Assembly (NCBI GenBank): GCA_029641185.1
Contig: JAPWGK010000008.1
Span: 496,001-560,000 of the forward strand
Length of the DNA: 64,000 bases
Reading direction: 5' to 3'
Source: Pseudofabraea citricarpa
Taxonomy: Eukaryota > Ascomycota > Leotiomycetes > Helotiales > Dermateaceae
A program made the translations under genes and the position numbers. This document shows, piece by piece, positions 34,650 through 45,694 of this stretch (position 1 is its first letter; each line of letters opens with the position of its first letter). The notes beneath the pieces are model-generated. The model made no database searches, was not told where the DNA came from, and saw only the letters and a list, made by a program, of their open reading frames with translations.

Positions 34650-36185
34650 TCAAATAATGGTCCATCCAGATGCCCCAGCCCTCTCAACAACACGATCGCC
34701 TATTTGTTCCCCAATCGCAGCGAGCTCATCTCTGAACCATGAAAGTTGTCTGCCATTTATGCCCTCAAGGCCTGAAGCGATTGTTAGTGGCCAGACGACC
34801 GAATTTAAAAGGTATGGCGTGATGTCGGTACTTGTATTAAGCACAATCGAGTCGGGCTTGTCTCTGTCAAAGGAACATCTTTCAAGGCAGAAAGGAATGG
34901 TAGATGCGAGACCATCCCCCATGGATTCTATAGCAGTATGACATTCCGCTCGTTGTTGTATGTGGGTCGGATCATCGCTTAAGTCAAGGATCCGAAGACG
35001 CAGCCTATTGATGAGCATCCTCATTGCGAAATGCTGCGCCCATAGAGCGGCATACCCAGTTCTTTTGTAGCTGTAGACAATGGGAGAAAGGAAGTATCTT
35101 TGAGGGAATGAATTAGAAGTGCTAATAGTATGTTCCTGATAGGAACACGACTTGGGGAGCTGGTCTACCAAGTCTTGCAATCCTTTGTCGATTTCTTCGG
35201 CTGTGACATTCAACTGCTCGGTTGATGCGGCGTTGATGCCATGTTCCAACAACCTCGTATATGCTTGCCGAAGAGCCAGAATCCGGATATCAATCCTGTC
35301 ATTCGCAAGCTCTATGTCGTGCTCACCAAATATTTCGCCGTCAAGCAACCAGTCCGGCAATTTCTGATTCCTCATGAGACAAGTCCTAAGTATTACCCGC
35401 CTAATATGTTGGACGATAACTGAGACGGAACTTCCATCGTGCTTTCGATCATTATACCAGGACTTCAAAACTGCCATAGCTCCATCATAATGGTGCCAGG
35501 TCTTCATTCGCGCAACAGATTGGACCGAGTCTACGGATTTCTCGACGCCATATGCAATACCCTCAAAACGACCCATGAACGCAATCGTTAGCAGACAAGC
35601 ATCCATATTAGCCGCATCCAACTTGGCTTTATCAACCTGAGAAATCCAGAATTGGGAAACCCTAAGAAGCCGCTGGTACTTCGACAATGCCGCAGTAGCA
35701 GCCTCACGATGCTTCTGCGTCCGCGAAAACACCGCAAGAGCCATAGACGACAGCGCCAGATCCACTATCTCCGAAGTCCGTCCTGAAGTTTTCCAGGCGG
35801 CTACGCATTCTGACAGGCATCCGGACACATTGGGCACATCTATCACTGGGCATTTCGGCATATGGTACTGCATATAGTAAGCTACCGCACATGCCTGCAC
35901 ATCGATGCGTGGACGTATAACTGTCAAAGTCGAGCGGGGTCCACGAGGTCGATTAGTGCTTCCCGAAGCGTATGGGTTCTCTGAATGGATTGAGAAAGAA
36001 GCCTCTTTAGCAGCGGCAGAGCTGAGACAAAGGCGACGTGATTTGCTGCAACGTTTACAAGTGGGTTTAGTCTCATCACACTGGAGACCGGTCAACTGTT
36101 TTGCACGTGGTATAACAAATCTAGGACTACCTACTTTAATTCGACGATTTTTGCATGTCTGACACGCTTCGCTTGGGAATACCAT
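34650..36185 (-). CDS. Zn2Cys6 transcription factor
   Basis: Two exons, 36185-36135 and 36080-34650 (493 aa). The 54-nt intron 36134-36081 (GTAGGT..CTCCAG, TTGAC branch) is a multiple of three without a stop, so an unspliced reading also stays open. Splicing is required by the zinc cluster: the joined product has CQTCKNRRIKC followed by CKRCSKSRRLC, the exact Cx2Cx6Cx6Cx2Cx6C pattern near residues 8-35. The rest is the helical middle region of fungal regulators, without a clear activation motif. Sequence-specific DNA binding in the nucleus. It lies about 1.1 kb downstream of the convergent GH71 gene and might regulate the nearby secreted-protein genes, but that is inference from position only. 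Confidence 0.85.
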   Translation of the reverse strand: MVFPSEACQTCKNRRIKVGSPRFVIPRAKQLTGLQCDETKPTCKRCSKSRRLCLSSAAAKEASFSIHSENPYASGSTNRPRGPRSTLTVIRPRIDVQACAVAYYMQYHMPKCPVIDVPNVSGCLSECVAAWKTSGRTSEIVDLALSSMALAVFSRTQKHREAATAALSKYQRLLRVSQFWISQVDKAKLDAANMDACLLTIAFMGRFEGIAYGVEKSVDSVQSVARMKTWHHYDGAMAVLKSWYNDRKHDGSSVSVIVQHIRRVILRTCLMRNQKLPDWLLDGEIFGEHDIELANDRIDIRILALRQAYTRLLEHGINAASTEQLNVTAEEIDKGLQDLVDQLPKSCSYQEHTISTSNSFPQRYFLSPIVYSYKRTGYAALWAQHFAMRMLINRLRLRILDLSDDPTHIQQRAECHTAIESMGDGLASTIPFCLERCSFDRDKPDSIVLNTSTDITPYLLNSVVWPLTIASGLEGINGRQLSWFRDELAAIGEQIGDRVVERAGASGWTII

Positions 36186-36425
36186 TGTATACAGATCAAG
36201 TATATGTGCTCTACAGCCTCAAGCAAGCTCGAAGTGGACGACTAAGAGCACTGACAAAGACGTAATGACTTCGACGACTTCGTGAATTTCTCCTTGTCGG
36301 GATTACAGTAGGTCGTTTAATTTCCCCGAGGATTGTAATTGAAAATCAGGACAGCTTATTAATGAAATGATACTCTGCAAGTATGAAAAGTTGAAGCTGG
36401 ATTGAAGTCAACGGCGCTTACCTGT

Positions 36426-36665
36426 GCGCTAGTCCGATTCTGGCGATACTCTGCGAACTCCCCTTTTAGACTCCACTCTTGTATTACAAACCGCGTCGCT
36501 TAGCAGGTCGGCAAAAGTGTTTCGTTGTATTATTCGAGGGGAGTTCGTGTAACAAACACACATTTGGATATGTAGCACAACTTCCTCCAACTCTTCATAG
36601 TATGCACTAGTCTTGTTCTGGCGAAACTCTGCGAGAACCGTCTTTCATTACAAACCTCGTTGTAA
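36426..36665 (+). repeat. imperfect direct repeat pair upstream of GST
   Basis: Copies at about 36426-36500 and 36602-36665, same orientation, with the same ordered short blocks; the first copy has about 12 extra bases before TTACAAACC. Could be a duplicated regulatory block. Confidence 0.6.
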
Positions 36666-36714
36666 ACCAGCTTCGGAGGTAGTGAGGGATAATTTGATAG
36701 GATAAACTTTAGGA

Positions 36715-36721
36715 TATATAA
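36715..36721 (+). promoter_or_regulatory. TATA-like element of GST gene
   Basis: TATATAA about 150 bases upstream of the ATG at 36869, followed by a C/T-rich leader. Confidence 0.4.
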
Positions 36722-36868
36722 TGCAGCTCCCTCTTGCTCTTCGTCCTTCCCAATATCCATCATCATCCAGAAGCATTCTCTTCTCATTACAATCATCTCA
36801 TCTTACCCTGTCCAAGTCCAACAATCCATTCATCCCATCTTCAGTACTCTGAACACTAAACCAACAAA

Positions 36869-37558
36869 ATGCCGTCTTCACTTAAAACCATCAAACTGTA
36901 CGGCAAGGGAAGTGTCAACCCTCCAAAGGTTGCCCTCATTCTCACCCTCCTCGAAATTCCCTTCGAAAGCGTCTCGGTACCAATAGCCAAAATCAAAGAA
37001 CCAGAATACACGGCCATCAACCCGAACGGTCGTATCCCCGCAATCTACGACCCAAACACAGACCTCACTCTCTGGGAATCCGGTGCCATCGTGGAGTACT
37101 TGATCGAGAAGTACGATGTTGAGCAAAAATTCAGCTTCGCACCAGGAAGCAAGGAGTCGTACTTGGCAAAGCAATGGTTTTTCTACCAGGCGACCGGCCA
37201 AGGTCCTTACTACGGGCAATCGGTTGTTTTCAAGAAGTTCCAGCCGATTCCCGAAGCCGCTGCGCGCTACGTCAAGGAGATAAACCGCGTGTCGGGTGTC
37301 TTGGAGGCATGGTTGGGAAAGCAGAAGGCTGAGTATGCGAATACTCCTGGTTTTGATGGCCCTTGGCTTGTGGGCAACAAATTCTCTTATGCGGATTTGT
37401 CGTTTATCGTCTGGCAGACTACTGTTGGCTTGGTTCTGACTAAGGAGGAGTACTCGGATGATGACTTCCCGGAGGTGACAGAGTGGGTTGAGAGAATGAA
37501 GGCGAAGCCAAAGGTTGGAGATGCTCTTGCTACTCACTTCGGCCCGACAGAATATTGA
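36869..37558 (+). CDS. Glutathione S-transferase
   Basis: Single exon, 229 aa, ATG preceded by CAAA. The N-terminal thioredoxin-like GST domain begins IKLYGKGSVNPPKVALIL and contains the cis-Pro/glutathione segment NPNGRIPAIYDP and the ESGAIVEYL motif that binds the gamma-glutamyl moiety. The helical C-terminal domain includes WLVGNKFSYADLSF. This is the Ure2p/GstA-like fungal type. It conjugates or reduces with glutathione in the cytosol; substrate cannot be read from sequence. A duplicated promoter block lies upstream. Confidence 0.95.
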   Translation: MPSSLKTIKLYGKGSVNPPKVALILTLLEIPFESVSVPIAKIKEPEYTAINPNGRIPAIYDPNTDLTLWESGAIVEYLIEKYDVEQKFSFAPGSKESYLAKQWFFYQATGQGPYYGQSVVFKKFQPIPEAAARYVKEINRVSGVLEAWLGKQKAEYANTPGFDGPWLVGNKFSYADLSFIVWQTTVGLVLTKEEYSDDDFPEVTEWVERMKAKPKVGDALATHFGPTEY

Positions 37559-38585
37559 TTACTTGAACAAGGATGCGGGAGTATTTAGTTAGTGGTTAGT
37601 CTTCTGAATTTTTTGCACCCAAAGTCAGCATTCTTGACTTAATTTTATCTCTCAATACAATGATCTTTAGAGCATACAAAGTTCGTAGCTGAATAAGTGT
37701 GCTCTGTTCTCTGCAATCCCTCCTTTGGTTCACTCAAATCAACTATCCTTGTGCTATTGTGATATCCAAGTGCAGCCTACCCGACCAGTTTACGAAGACG
37801 ATTCTCAAAGCTACCACTAGGAGGGAAGAGCGGAACAAACACTGCTTCTTCGAGCCTTGAGGATTCAGGAAAAGGTCCAACAAGTAGGTATTTATCTTTA
37901 GTTCCTGTTTTGAGTCAAGTTATATAATAAAATAAAATAAAAAGAACACGACTGATTACCGTATCAAATTATCAGATTAAACACCGTGGATTTCCTTTAA
38001 ACTAAAAGACAAGATATATCTAAAGAGCTGACAGCAGAGGTTAGATTGACAACGGACTGTAAAACTGCTACTTTTCAGGTATAATCACAAGGCGTATCTA
38101 AGAGTTTCGCATCTGGATACAAAGAGTAGATAATTGGGGGTTTGTTCCTTTGGTATCCTATGTTGCTTCGCTACGTTCTACACCGTTGCACGATAGCTGA
38201 TCACTGGTCGCGACAATATTCTTCCTGGGCCGTGAACTGCATTTTATATGTCTTTTGGGACCCGCTTCCTTGATTTAGAGAAATGCTCACTAGTTACTAG
38301 CCGCGACAATATATTTCCGAGCCGTTACGAATTAGATTATATCAATTTGTTGGGTACTTAGTACCTTTACGTGTGCTTCAAGGAACGAACGCTCCGAAAG
38401 AGCAATGCCCAGTAGAAAATAACAACCAAGAGCGAGTTCAACGAGGTGGTAAGATTTGAGTATACCTAGGTAGGTAACATAACCCAGAACCACAGACATA
38501 GATCTAAGGTATCAAAACTTCTTGAAAAAAAAAGGGGGACTGAATGACTAATTTGATAAGACGACGAAGCAAAACAAACGAAGCA
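37559..38585. other. intergenic region with a second direct repeat pair
   Basis: AT-rich, no ORF of note. Copies of a block around CGCGACAATAT lie at about 38197-38250 and 38283-38341. The rest is 3' flank of the GST and ERD2 genes, which converge here. Confidence 0.45.
38197..38341 (+). repeat. imperfect direct repeat around CGCGACAATAT
   Basis: Two same-direction copies about 90 bases apart share CACT, then CGCGACAATAT, then TTCC, then GCCGT, in order. Origin unknown; they sit between two 3' ends. Confidence 0.5.
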
Positions 38586-39785
38586 CTACTTCTTGCTATT
38601 GCCGTTTCTCCATTCAGCCCCGTTTCCTACAGCGGAAGGGCCTTCATCTTCCACTGGCAGAATTCCATCTTCCTCATCGTCGTCATCATCCAATATCCTG
38701 GCCAGCTCATCGGGATCCCTCATCTTGGCATCCCCATCTAGATCTGCTCTAGTGTCTATAACACCCTCTTCTTGCCCAGCAAACCTGCTCTGGCGTTCTC
38801 TTTCCCCGGCAAGTACTCCATCATCCGCACTCACAGAGATACCTCTTGAACCCCACTTATTGGGTGCAGCGGCCCTTCCATTCGTATCGTCTTCTCTATC
38901 GTGGCCAAGAGCTGGTGCACTTTCTTCGTCCTCTTGTTCATCGACGTTACCCACAATACGCTTGCTGTGGAAGATCTTCCTCAGCAGCCATCCATTTCGC
39001 ATGTCATCCCGATCCACCATTCCGCCATTTCTTAGCTTGACCCGTTGTCTAGAATAGTAAACCCAGGCAAAGTCGGCGTAGAAAGCTGTTTGCAAGATAC
39101 CAAAAACGATAGAAATCGGATCGGGTTTTCGGTCGTTGATATCCAGCTCCCGCCATATCCAGTTCAAAATATAAAATGCGCGATAAGATCCCAGGCAGAG
39201 GAGATAATAGGAATCGATCACGGTCGGTACGGTCGTCTGTCGCAGGAGGAGGAGCTGGGGTAGAACACATACGGACTCGAGGATGATAGAGAAGATCCAT
39301 AGAACCTATATTCCGTCAGTCAGGATTCCAACGCCAAAAGCTGCATGCACATGTACCTCTGTAAAATCCCAGTTTACCGTCTTCCTGAAAATCAACATGA
39401 CCAACGGAGCACCAAGAGCACTCGCCCCCAGGCATAATCCACCAAGCTTCCACGCCTTCTCTCTTTCTCTCGTTCTCGCATATACTCTCAGCATCAGAAA
39501 TAGAATGTATAAAGAGCTCAGTATATAGAAGACCTTCAGTGTGAAGTTCCAATACGACCAAACCGGGAAGAGGTCGAGATATCTAGTGATGAAGACGGCT
39601 GCATAGAGGACTTGTGTGATGAGAGACACTCCCTCCGCGGACCTGTTCGAGTGGATAGCCCATATCAGAATACATTTCGAGAGGGTATGGGAGACGTCCC
39701 CGAGGATTCGGAAGATCTGGGGGCAGATTAGCCACGATATCGCTACTCAGATACACTTGCGGGGTCGTACATTCATTGCAACCAT
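38586..39785 (-). CDS. ERD2: ER lumen protein-retaining (KDEL/HDEL) receptor Erd2
   Basis: Three exons: 39785-39771 (15 nt), 39716-39357 and 39305-38586 (364 aa). Introns are 39770-39717 (GTACGA..CCCAG) and 39356-39306 (GTACAT..ATATAG), both phase 0. The seven-helix receptor region shows NIFRILGDVSHTLSKCILIW, YLDLFPVWSYWNFTLKVFYI and GSYRAFYILNWIWRE, all diagnostic. It retrieves HDEL proteins from Golgi to ER via COPI. The family core is about 210 aa; here about 150 residues follow, rich in Asp/Glu (LARILDDDDDEEDG near the end), a cytosolic tail longer than in yeast or animals. The 5-codon first exon is supported by the standard MNIFRILGD start. Confidence 0.9.
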
Positions 39786-40796
39786 CTTGCAGATGTTCTG
39801 AAGCTGTGCGGAGCTCAACGGGAGACTATAAAGGGTCAAAGGCTCCGAGGGAGCGATTTGAGTTTGTTGAAGCTTGCGTCGGCTCTGATTACGCGGCTGA
39901 TGGCAGGCAGCTTCTTAGGGACATCGAGTCTCCTTTGCTTGGTCGCGGACAGCTCGGGTCTTTATAGAAGAGGAGTGGTCACAGCAGGATTGTAGTTCGG
40001 TGACTCGACTGAAGTCATTGATGTTGTGTAAGAAGCCAGGTTGTAACAGAGTGTTCGTTAGATCGGCTGTGTCGCATCAGCCCCAACGAAGCCGCCTGTT
40101 AATGGTCCCTCGGCCAGGTCCCGCATCTCGCTAAAGAGCTGTCAGACCGTCGTACAGTAGCTGCTGATCTCTGTTCGCTCTTATAGCACGCTGCATGCTT
40201 GCTTGTGATGATCCCTTCTCTCGCTGTCGCGGTGAGACTATTGATATGCCTCTGCACGCTGCAGCTACTCGGCAACATGCTTTTTCGTTCTGTACATGTA
40301 TGTTGACCTCAGGGTGATGTTCGGGTGCTCTCCTGATATACTGCTGATAACGTGTTTCAACTGAATCATAAAACATCTTGGCTTTTATAGTCAGTCTTGA
40401 CCGAGTACGACTGGGCCCCGAGAACGATTCCGTGGCTTCTTGAAGGGTTGCCCTTTCATTCTCTGACAACGATCTTCTCATCGTCAACAGCAAGGCTGAT
40501 TCCAACAATCACGTGACTATACTGCTCACTAAGTGGTGGCATTCAATACGGACTCGAACTGGAGATAGCCATGGGTTCAATTAATCATGTCTTGAATCTC
40601 GATAAAGGGGAGTCTACTTTGGAACCTCCTATATACACTAAGTCGTGTGGCAAGATGTTGCACGGAATTCAATGTCTCATCATTCAAGGGCGAAGATACA
40701 TTCCATCGCCATGGAGATATCAAGCTGGCAAGTCACCAGATATATGAGAACCTACTGTCCTTGGCTTAACTCCCAAAACAAAACATCCAGATCACA
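39786..40796. other. intergenic region between ERD2 and GT31-like gene
   Basis: A minus-strand frame of about 115 codons from an internal ATG (40481 to 40131) is open (MRRSLSENERAT onward) but shows no recognisable family; I do not call it a gene. The region carries divergent promoters for both neighbours. Confidence 0.35.
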
Positions 40797-43226
40797 ATGC
40801 TTCAAAACATCTTTCGGCGGGCGCCAAGCCGGGTCACAATTCTTGTGGGACTTGTTATAATTCTCATCTTCCGACAGAGTTCGTCGAATCTACCACATCT
40901 CGAAGATGCCCGAAGCTTGTCCAATTACTTAAACAACACAATCAGAAGCTCGTCGTGGTCACAGATATCCCTTGACCGTCTTTCGAGCGGAGCTCCTGCC
41001 GAACCAAAGCCATGTGTTTGCCCTGGCTGTCCGAATGCAACGTCGGTCGTCACTAAACATGTCACACAATCAACTACTTGTCCAACAGTAGCCATCCCTC
41101 CACCGGCTCCTTTGCCGACGAGCAGAAAAATTCCTGAAGCTGCAACGTCCGTCGAGCAAGAAATCATGAGTAGTATGCGTGACGAAGGGATCTTGGTCAT
41201 ATTCAAGACCGGCGCTCAAGAACTTGCTCAGCTAGCTATCCATCTAGGAACAACCTTGCGATTCTTTGACCAGCAAGACATTCTCTTGTTCTCGGATATG
41301 CATGACTTCCTGGGTCCCTTTACCGTACATGATGCTCTCCGAAACGTCAATCAGACTATCCGAGAAAACCATCCCGAGTTCGACATCTACCGAAAATTTC
41401 TAAATTATCATGCGAACGGCCGTAACATTGAAGATCTAGTAGAGGGACGGGATAGGGGGAATGATCGGACCGGCTGGCGATTGGATAAGTGGAAGTTTAT
41501 CCACATGATTGAAGACGCCTTCGAGATGCGCCCGAATGCGAAGTGGTACTTCTTCATAGAGACAGACACTTACGTGATATGGCCGAATTTGGTGGCCTAC
41601 CTCAAACGGATGGACCATACTAAGCCACTTTATCTTGGTAAGTGCAAGTTCTCTCCTAAATGAGCAATCGCTGATCAGTCAGGTTCTGGGCTCAGTATTG
41701 GAACGCAAACCTTTGGGCATGGTGGAAGCGGATACGTGATATCGCACGCAGCGATGAACAAGCTATTGGAACCCTCGCAGCCCGAAGATTTAGCTGCATC
41801 ATGGGATCTACGGATGGAGGAGCACTGCTGCGGTGACCTTGCCGTTGCCATTGCATTACAGGAAAAAGGTGTTCCATTGACCATAGCTCATCCGTTCTTC
41901 AACGGCTATAAGCCGTCGACTTTCACTTACGGACCGAGGAATCACTGGTGCCAACCAGCTATTACCATGCATCATATCACTCACATTGACGTTAGTGATT
42001 ATTGGCGGTACGAAAGACAGAGAGAAATGATTCAAGGGACTGAGAATGTAAGTGGCACCTGTATCATAAACCTGGGAGAAATACTGATAGTGTCCTAGCT
42101 CACACTGTTCTCTGATCTGTACCACTACTTTGCAGAACCGCACATCAGAGAGTCGCGCGACAACTGGGATAACCTCTCTCATGGACCAACATACAGCAAG
42201 GAAATAATGGATAGGATCGAAATGGCAGAGCAAGGCATTGACTCTGATAGAGAGGATGATGAGAGGGAGAGAGAGAAAGAGCAAGCCGAGAACGAGCGTA
42301 AGGAGGTGATAGAGAAATTACAAGAAACCGAGGAAGGTCGAAAAATCTATGAAAGCTTGCAGCAGGGGGGGAAAGAAGGTCAGGGTAGGGAGAAAGAGGA
42401 GGCACGGCAAGAGCGCCAGGCTTTCATAGATAAATTGAGACAAACTGACGAGGGAATGAAAATCCTACAGAATTTGTTGCAGTACGACCCGGAACCAGAG
42501 GAAGATGAAGAGGCGAAAGATGAGGATAGGAAAGACGAGGAGAGGAAAGACGAGGAGAGGAAAGACGAGGAGAGGAAAGGTGAGGATAGGAAAGATGAGG
42601 GAGAGGGAAAAAATAACGACAAGGGGGAATCCCACAAGGAAAACGATGAACAGCGAAAGAAGGAAGACAAGGATAATGACAACAAGGACAACCACAGCGA
42701 CGAAAGAAAAGAAGACGATCAAGATCAAGATCAAGAATCGAAGCAGAGGACTTCACACCGACAGAAAATCGGACACAAAAAGGGCAAAGCTGATCAAGAG
42801 AAAGGGAAAGAGAAAGGGAAAGAAAAAGAAAAAGAAAGAGAAGACAAGCCGGACGACTTAGAAGAAGAAACTCCCGACGAAGATCAAGATTCCCTCGATA
42901 CCACAGCATCGGAACTCTTCGCACGCAAGCGCAAGCGTTCTTCAATACCTAAATCCCAACATAGCCGGCGCGGACCGAGCGATCTCACGAGAGTCGCACA
43001 TCGCTCGTTCGAGGACTGCCGTGCCCTGTGCGCTTTCGAAGCGCAATGTTTTCAATTCGTCTACTTCGACGATACTTGTAAACTCGGGTATAGTTTCCGA
43101 CTGGGACAGTATGTGGATCTAGAGCGGGAGGAGAAGAAGGTCTTCAAGAGTGGCTGGATGGTGGATAAGATTCGACAGTGGACGGAAGAGAATGCGTGCA
43201 AGGAACCGCGGTGGGAATGGTACTGA
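40797..43226 (+). CDS. GT31-like type II glycosyltransferase with charged insertion
   Basis: Three exons: 40797-41637, 41683-42047 and 42099-43226 (777 aa). Introns have GTAAGT donors and CAG and TAG acceptors. A single N-terminal membrane segment (about 11-26) makes it a type II Golgi protein. The catalytic region (about 130-440) has WYFFIETDTYVIW with a DxD-like ETDTY, then GHGGSGYVIS and EEHCCGDLAVAIAL, as in fungal proteins related to C1GalT/fringe (GT31). The C-terminus (about 700-770) has a PAN/apple-like Cys pattern (FEDCRALCAFEAQCFQFVY) seen in this fungal family. Between them lies a 250-residue charged region containing two related 24-residue units and a DEERK tandem repeat. Donor and acceptor sugars are unknown. 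Confidence 0.85.
42530..42600 (+). repeat. in-frame 15-bp tandem repeat (DEERK units)
   Basis: Within exon 3 of the glycosyltransferase, copies of a 15-bp unit encoding KDEER/DEERK occur in tandem, with slightly diverged flanking copies. Unit length keeps the frame, so copy number may vary between strains. Confidence 0.8.
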
Positions 43227-45694
43227 TATCTTGGCTTTTTGTTTTAGACGCCTGGGAGTTATTCTGGCTTTCTGTTTTGGGTGCTTTATGAAAGGCGTTG
43301 GTTTTATTTTCCTAAGCAGGTAGCTTTGGCTCTTCATTAATTAGATTGCTTTTGATTAATTGGATGGGTTGCTTGATCGCTTCTTTTTCAACCCATGGAC
43401 AAGGGATTTCCCCTCTTTTTACTGAAGCAGAAGAGAAGATACAGCATTAGAACCCAAGTCAGTAATGTTACTATTGTGTCTTTATTACACTTCAATGAAA
43501 AGGTCACTTACCTACCTACCTACCAAGGAGAGTAAACGAGGCCTCGCTCTTACTCAGACTCCCCACTAAGGGCAAGCAAACATGTAGTGAAGCGGCGAAG
43601 CGACGACCGCTGCTCCGGAAACCAAAGAAGAAGAAAAGGAGAAAACAATCCAAGACTCCCTCTTAACATCATTCCCAAGTAGTGTCCAAACCCCATTTTA
43701 ACCTTCTAACCTACAAAGCTATCTACCTACCTCCTTAATCAACCACCAGCAAATCCCCAGCTTTCCGGCCCTCGCATTCGCTTGACTCGCCAGACGAGCA
43801 GCAAAACCTCATCCTCACCCTCAGCCTCACCGACCGACGGGAGTTCCACAGTAAGCACCAGCACACGTAGGTCCACGTAAGTAAGGCAGCCAGGCAGGCA
43901 AGGCACTGGCTGCTTACTGATGTGCGACCCGTCTATTACACCGACTCTCCGTACGTTGTACCGTACCGTCGCAAGCTAAACCGGAAATCTTTGCGCAGTC
44001 TCAGGTGCCGTAGGCAGGCAGCATAGCTGGTAACGTACCGTAGGTAGGTAGGTAGGTGCATTACCGGAAAGAGAAATCTTTGCGCTGTCATCTGTCGATA
44101 CCTTTCTTTACGTACATGTGAAGGCGCGTGGGGACTCTGGGGAGAGATGGATATCTATAGCCTGTAGGAGATTTAATGGTCCTGTTGGCTTAGGATAGAT
44201 AGGTCAACTCTAAATCTTCGCGATTCATAAATTCCTACTTGAGCAGGGATTATGGATTTAAAATCACGACAAGTACAGGGTACTGCAACGGGGGTGATGG
44301 ATACGGACCTAGCTAGGTAGATAGGTAGATACTTGGTAGCGAGCGGAGTAAAGTAGCTTCTATATCTTCCACAACAACAAACCCCATCAAATACCAACCC
44401 ATCTGCATCTTTCCATAATGTAATAATCCCCGTCTTAGAAAGGAACACAAAAACAAAAGAGCACAGAAATAAAAAAGAGGCTCTGCCATATCAAAAGAAA
44501 ACCCGGAAGAGACCGGGCGTTTTCCACGTGCATGAGATGCCATGTATGATGATGTATGGCGGATGCCATAGGTCAGTTCGGTACTTTGTACAGATACCTA
44601 TAGCAACCAGCATAAGGCTGAAAAAAAAAAACCACTACATCCTCCATCGCAAAGCCAAAGCCCAAAGCCAAAGCTACAGTAGAACAACAGATGAACGCGT
44701 CACACTCTAAATGCCCTCCTCTCTAATTCGTCCCTTCGGTAAATGAATCAGTAGCGAAAGGTAGTAAGATAAGCACCATCAAGCAACCAAGCAACCAAGC
44801 ACGAAGTAAAAGCACCAGAACAAACAAGCCAAGCCGAGTCAACATTACAGTAGATTAATCTAAGCCTCAAACCTAAAATAACCTCCCCCCCTCTACCCGC
44901 ACCTCGCCCCACTCAAAGCCCAAAGCCAAAGCATGAGAAGTACGAACCGACGAATGACGAGCGGCCGTGGTGGTTCAAAACTCCGTAGGGATTTAGCAGT
45001 CCGTGGCACCGTCCCCGTCGTGTTTACGCAAAAAAGAAAAAAAAAAAAAAAAAAAGGCCATATCAAGTTACGATGCTGAACGTCGCGTAAGGTCCCAGTC
45101 CCAGCTTCTCCGTCTCCGTTGTCCGATGCTGATGCTGATGCCCACGCTCACACCCACCCATGCTGACTAGGTACCGTACGCACTACCCAACACCATGGAT
45201 TCGTAGTACCGTCCCGTATCATGGCACGCAGGCATGCATGCAGGCCAGTGTAATGATTTTCCTTTGGGGCGGGAGGATTGGCATTACTGACCCTTCGGGG
45301 TTTGGGTCATTGGCCTAAGAGCGAGTGCGATGTTGATATTACCTACCTACCTCTTGCACTGCCTGCTGGCACCTCGAGGGCATTATTATATATGACACTT
45401 CTCTCCCCCCTTTCTCTTTGGCATTTCTCATCATCCATCTCTCCAACTCGAACAATCCTTTCTCTCTCTCAGAGCCAAGGCAGAACCCCATCGAATCCTC
45501 CATCCACAACAAACAAACCAAGCCAATAGACCGATCCACTCCGCACCTCTGGCCCCAAGACAAGCAGAAAGGAGACGCCCTCCCATAAATCCCGGACGAC
45601 CCGACTGAGGTCGAGAAAGGAAGAAAAAGAAAAAGAAAATCCCCGATAATCGTAATCCCTAATTGTCCTGCCCTACCCACGATACCTGGACACG
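43227..45694. other. 2.5-kb gene-free region with simple repeats
   Basis: No supportable ORF. It contains CCTA/TAGG tracts (43509-43524, 44041-44058, about 44310-44330), an A-rich run (about 45027-45054) and a C/T-rich stretch from about 45400 that is probably the leader of the RTA1-like gene. Confidence 0.5.
44041..44058 (+). repeat. TAGG tetranucleotide repeat
   Basis: TAGGTAGGTAGGTAGG. Related CCTA/TAGG tracts occur at 43509-43524 and 62740-62758. Confidence 0.9.

Larger units (their letters stand above)
36186..36868. other. promoter region with imperfect direct repeats
   Basis: Divergent promoter region of the Zn2Cys6 gene and the GST gene. Two related stretches at about 36426-36500 and 36602-36665 share CTAGTC, TTCTGGCGA, ACTCTGCGA and ATTACAAACC in the same order. 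Confidence 0.5.

Noticed and set aside
42380..42945. Long minus-strand ORFs opposite the glycosyltransferase
   Set aside because: They are antisense shadows of the purine-rich charged region, giving low-complexity Ser/Leu/Phe sequence without starts or similarity.
43509..44330. CRISPR-like or telomeric array from CCTA/TAGG tracts
   Set aside because: Units are 4 bp, short and scattered, without spacers or telomere-type length; simple repeats.
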